A DNA stretch of 10,043 nucleotides, taken from assembly GCA_028699715.1 (NCBI GenBank), contig JAQVUC010000019.1, forward strand, positions 1-10,043, in the 5' to 3' direction. The notes beneath the pieces are model-generated. The model had not been told where the DNA came from. It did not search any database and was given only the letters and a program-made list of their open reading frames with translations. This document shows positions 6,982 through 10,043 of the stretch, piece by piece; the stretch's first letter is position 1; each line of letters starts with the position of its first letter. A program made the translations under genes and the position numbers. This DNA is from Anaerolineaceae bacterium. GTDB lineage: Bacteria; Chloroflexota; Anaerolineae; Anaerolineales; Anaerolineaceae.

Positions 6982-8354
6982 CAGGCCTCTAATAGAGAAA
7001 GTAATATCGGTAGTAACTGCTTCTTTCGAGATACCACTCCGGGAGCCAAAAGCGTCCCGTCCGGTAGCGGCTCATAGGGTAGCTCGTCCAGGACCGGTGG
7101 CGCGTCAACAAATATCAATCGGCTGGAGCCTTCAACAACATCGGTCACCATCAGACCGGCAAAATCCAGACCATTTTCTTTCTTCAAGCCTTCAAGAGCT
7201 TCCCGTAAAGCATCCACATAATCGCTGATCTGGTACAAATCAGTTGTCTCAACCTGAGCCACCGCAAACTTTAGGCCACCATTTTCATAGCTTTTCATAT
7301 CAGCCCGGACGATCGTTTCAGGATCTTGGGTCAAGAGTCCAGCGCCGGCTTCTAAAATGCGTTCACCCCAACTTTGAAGATTATCATTTTCCAGGGGTGA
7401 ACCAGGCACAAAAGCCCAGCGGGCTAATACTTCTGCGATGGCTTTATCCCGTGGGGTTGTGGTTGGAGAGGTCAATATCAGGGTGTCAGAAAGCAAACCC
7501 GCCAGTAACAATCCGGCTATGTCTGGAGGCGCGCTCAGACCTGATTCTGAAATCTGTTCCGCCACCAAACTGGAGGTGCTGCCCACAATATCCACGGTAA
7601 ATTTAATCGGAGCGTTTGTTGGTTGATTCCCAAGCCGATGATGATCGAGAATTTCCAGCAATTCACTTTCTTCCAACGAGGCAATGGATTGTTGCGGTTC
7701 GTTATGATCCACCAAAATCACCTTGATTCTGGGCGGATTGACAATATCCCGCTGTCTTGCTATGCCCAAATAGCGATGGTTTTCATCTACCACCCAATAT
7801 TCATTGTATTCTTGCCGTAACAAGCGGTGAATCACATCTTTGATCCTGGTCTGGGGTTGGAATTTGGGAATATTTGTGGTTGCTGCTTCTTTACACTGGA
7901 TTTCCAGCATCTCAGAGATGGTCATATCCCGGAATTTTGGATGGGGACCAATAATTTTGCGCAAAAAATCAAACAGGCTGCCGCCAGTCACCATACCATA
8001 AGGTGTCCCATCCGTATTTACCACCGGAGCGATCCCACCGGTTCTGGAAAGGATGGTCCAGGCCTCATTCAAGGATTTCTCTGGTGTGACAACATCATAC
8101 CTGCGCATCACCGAATCAAACCTGGGGCTTGCATCGGTCAGCAGAAGTGGAGCGTCAATTTCGAGCGTGTTTAAAATAAACGCCGTTTGCATATTGACCG
8201 CTCCAGCCCGGCTGGCGACAGTTGGCAAACCATCTCTTTCAGCCAGAAGCCAGGCATAACCAATAGCCGATGCGATTGAATCGCTATCCGGGTTTATGTG
8301 ACCAGTCACATAAATTTTGTCTGATGATTTACGCTGATATGTGCCTTTTTCCAT
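6981..8354 (-). CDS. ppaC: CBS-domain family II (Mn-dependent) inorganic pyrophosphatase
   Basis: Hydrolyses pyrophosphate to two phosphates in the cytosol. The 457-residue protein has the DHH-family metal site: GHINPDSDS (18-26), VDHNE (215-219), LDHHRLGN (236-243) and LLSDTLILTSPTTTPRD (287-303). The C-terminal DHHA2 domain ends with SRKKQ (442-446), the family's substrate-binding signature. Between the first two motifs sit two CBS domains, about residues 83-131 (MRRYDVVTPEKSL) and 144-205. In characterised CBS-pyrophosphatases these bind adenine nucleotides and adjust activity. No DRTGG domain separates them, which fits the shorter length. The ATG at 8354 is 7 nt after the large-subunit stop, with only a weak AGAAGTGA upstream. 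The next gene, xdhC, overlaps its stop by one base. Its place in a molybdenum-cofactor operon suggests it pulls the pyrophosphate-releasing MocA step, but it could also be the cell's general pyrophosphatase. Confidence 0.94.
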   Translation of the reverse strand: MEKGTYQRKSSDKIYVTGHINPDSDSIASAIGYAWLLAERDGLPTVASRAGAVNMQTAFILNTLEIDAPLLLTDASPRFDSVMRRYDVVTPEKSLNEAWTILSRTGGIAPVVNTDGTPYGMVTGGSLFDFLRKIIGPHPKFRDMTISEMLEIQCKEAATTNIPKFQPQTRIKDVIHRLLRQEYNEYWVVDENHRYLGIARQRDIVNPPRIKVILVDHNEPQQSIASLEESELLEILDHHRLGNQPTNAPIKFTVDIVGSTSSLVAEQISESGLSAPPDIAGLLLAGLLSDTLILTSPTTTPRDKAIAEVLARWAFVPGSPLENDNLQSWGERILEAGAGLLTQDPETIVRADMKSYENGGLKFAVAQVETTDLYQISDYVDALREALEGLKKENGLDFAGLMVTDVVEGSSRLIFVDAPPVLDELPYEPLPDGTLLAPGVVSRKKQLLPILLSLLEA

Positions 8355-8361
8355 TAAATTA

Positions 8362-10043
8362 TCACTTCTTTCTCAATGCACGCCAAATTTTTTCCGGAGT
8401 CACGGGGTTCTCTAAGATATTCACGCCACAGGCGTCCAAAACAGCATTACCAATCGCCGGAGCAGCTCCATCAAGCGGGATCTCAGCCACAGCCTTGGCA
8501 CCGAATGGACCGGTTTCTTCGTAAGTTTGCACGAATATGGCTTTAATATTGGGCATTTCATCTGATCTGAAGATGTGGTAATCCACCAGGTTTGATTCCC
8601 TGGGAATGCCTTTTTCATCATAGACCATTTCTTCGCTAACCCCATAGCCCAAGGCTTGCGCCACGCCTCCCTCGATTTGACCAGAAGCTGTGATCGGATT
8701 GATGATGACTCCCGAGTCAACTGCCATGATCAGGTCTTCAACTGTCACCTGACCGGTCTCAATATCAACCAGAACGGTCGCGAACTGGGCCGCGAACGGC
8801 GGAGGAGAGTTTGGAGCAACGTATGAAGCGCTGCCCATGATCTGTTCCTGTTCGCGCCAATGCAGCGAATCCAAGGCGATTTCAGCCAGGCTGACCCGCT
8901 CCCCATTGGGAGCAATGGCGTGATTGTCTTTAAGTTGTATTTGCTCTGCAGTATATTCGTTGCCTTTGTCGGCAAAAATCATCAGGGCACGCTTCTTGAT
9001 CTTCATGGCTACTTCTTCTGCCGCACGCTTTACAGCGGTCCCGGAAATATAGGTTGTCGAAGAAGCGTAAGCACCAACATCAAATGGCGTTGTGTCAGTA
9101 TCCGATGACGTGACGATCACATCCTCTACCCTTACGCCCAGGACTTCTGCCGCAATTTGTGCCAAAACAGTATCACTGCCGGTCCCTAAATCTGTCGCGC
9201 CAACCATCAGGTTGAAACTACCATCATCATTGATTTTGATGTGCGCGCCGCCCATGTCCAGGTAAGGAATGGCGGTACCTTGCATAACCGTTGCCACACC
9301 AATGCCTCTGCGCAAGTGTGGTTTACCGGGCACTATGTGCCAGGCCTCGTTGCCAAACTTCTCATCCCAGCCAATGGCAGCCTTGCCTTCGCGGGCGCAC
9401 TGCTCCAAGCCAACTGTGTGGATGATCTCTGGCACCGGTTCACGGCCTTCATTCCAGGCTGTGCTAAAGGGTTGATATTCTCCCGGTCTCAAGGCATTCT
9501 TCAAACGAAACTCAATCGGGTCCATACCCAATGCCCGGGCAATCTGTTCAAAATGCCTGTCCAAAGGCCAATATCCTTGGGGGACGCCATACCCCCGGTA
9601 CGCGCCCGAAGGAGGTGTGTTTGTGTAGACAATATCCGCGTAAAAACGAATATTTGGTTTTTGGCGATATTCACCATCCCCAACGTACAAACCCATCGAT
9701 TTCTGCCCGGTGTTTCCGGTAACAGTCAGGGCGTGACATCCATAAGCACCGGTATCTGAGAGAGCGCACATCTCGTTAGCAGTCATCGTGCCGTCGTTTT
9801 TCACGCCTGTTTTCATATGAATGCGCATCGGATGCCTGGATCGGGAAGCAATAAATTCTTCCTCTCTTGTCATTTCATACAACACAGGTCTGCCGGTTGC
9901 AATGGTCAGGTGAGCTGCGACATCCTCGATCAGCACCTCCTGCTTGTTACCAAAGCCACCGCCAATACGGGGTTTGATGACCCGGATGCGTTTGACAGGC
10001 AAACCGATCACTGGCGCGATCATCCTGCGGACATGGAAAGGCA
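8362..10043 (-). CDS. Second molybdenum hydroxylase large subunit, 5' end cut by window edge
   Basis: Molybdopterin-binding catalytic subunit of the same superfamily as the gene at 2538-4781 but clearly a different branch. About 560 C-terminal residues are visible. The frame is open to the right edge, where it reads PFHVRRMIAP, so roughly 200 N-terminal residues are missing and the ATG at 10023 is internal. Motifs are RIGGGFGNKQE (near 9967-9937), SGAYRGYGVPQG (near 9609-9574), GATDLGTGSDT (near 9198-9169) and GPFGAKAVAEIPL (near 8511-8473), with the presumed catalytic Glu at 8482-8484. Unlike its neighbour it has Thr instead of Gln in the GxG loop beside molybdenum, Gln at the position of bovine Glu802, and Tyr in place of both Phe residues of FRGFG. 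It therefore probably takes another substrate. Its own Fe-S and FAD partners may lie beyond the right edge, or it may share the fused subunit at 4781-6190. Confidence 0.94.
   Translation of the reverse strand, partial: PFHVRRMIAPVIGLPVKRIRVIKPRIGGGFGNKQEVLIEDVAAHLTIATGRPVLYEMTREEEFIASRSRHPMRIHMKTGVKNDGTMTANEMCALSDTGAYGCHALTVTGNTGQKSMGLYVGDGEYRQKPNIRFYADIVYTNTPPSGAYRGYGVPQGYWPLDRHFEQIARALGMDPIEFRLKNALRPGEYQPFSTAWNEGREPVPEIIHTVGLEQCAREGKAAIGWDEKFGNEAWHIVPGKPHLRRGIGVATVMQGTAIPYLDMGGAHIKINDDGSFNLMVGATDLGTGSDTVLAQIAAEVLGVRVEDVIVTSSDTDTTPFDVGAYASSTTYISGTAVKRAAEEVAMKIKKRALMIFADKGNEYTAEQIQLKDNHAIAPNGERVSLAEIALDSLHWREQEQIMGSASYVAPNSPPPFAAQFATVLVDIETGQVTVEDLIMAVDSGVIINPITASGQIEGGVAQALGYGVSEEMVYDEKGIPRESNLVDYHIFRSDEMPNIKAIFVQTYEETGPFGAKAVAEIPLDGAAPAIGNAVLDACGVNILENPVTPEKIWRALRKK

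Noticed and set aside
9241..9759. 172-codon plus-strand open frame, the longest one opposite the operon
   Set aside because: It lies fully antisense to conserved molybdenum-subunit motifs and its translation shows no coherent domain. Other plus-strand frames (for example 425-736 and 4418-4864) are likewise antisense to conserved proteins.
2538..10043. Possible selenoprotein features (in-frame TGA for selenocysteine) in the molybdenum hydroxylases
   Set aside because: No in-frame TGA interrupts any of the genes, and the catalytic motifs read through without one. A non-coded selenium ligand cannot be judged from sequence.

Overview
All seven genes in this window read on the minus strand, and the coding frames are almost gap-free. 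From right to left (the direction of transcription) they are: a molybdenum-hydroxylase large subunit whose start lies beyond the right edge; a CBS-domain family II (Mn-dependent) inorganic pyrophosphatase; an XdhC/CoxI-type cofactor maturation protein; a fused FAD-binding/[2Fe-2S] electron-transfer subunit; a second, complete molybdenum-hydroxylase large subunit; a MocA-like molybdopterin nucleotidyltransferase; and glmS, whose last few dozen codons lie beyond the left edge. The first six are separated by 17 bp or less, and two of the five junctions overlap by one base, so they look like one operon. The window holds no tRNA, rRNA, CRISPR array or mobile element that I could see.

The operon encodes both a xanthine-dehydrogenase/aldehyde-oxidase superfamily enzyme and its assembly machinery. 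The FAD/Fe-S protein and a large subunit make up the enzyme. The MocA-like protein would make the cytosine dinucleotide form of the molybdenum cofactor, XdhC would load and sulfurate it, and the pyrophosphatase would remove the pyrophosphate released by the MocA reaction. The two large subunits differ at active-site positions, so they probably act on different substrates. Neither shows the full residue set of classical xanthine oxidase, so xanthine should not be assumed as substrate.

The gap of about 175 bp between mocA and glmS is not empty. Read on the minus strand it matches the core of the glmS self-cleaving ribozyme, the glucosamine-6-phosphate-sensing riboswitch. The conserved strands are in the right order, but there are two extra hairpins in the core and a very short 3' domain. 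A perfect TATAAT at the mocA stop codon probably is the -10 box of glmS, placing transcription start roughly 14 nt before the cleavage site.

The organism is an anaerobic or facultative bacterium with moderate GC content. A glmS ribozyme together with Mo-hydroxylase and CBS-pyrophosphatase genes suggests a Firmicute or a Chloroflexi (Anaerolineae-like) bacterium. I favour the latter on general protein flavour only; the sequence does not settle it.
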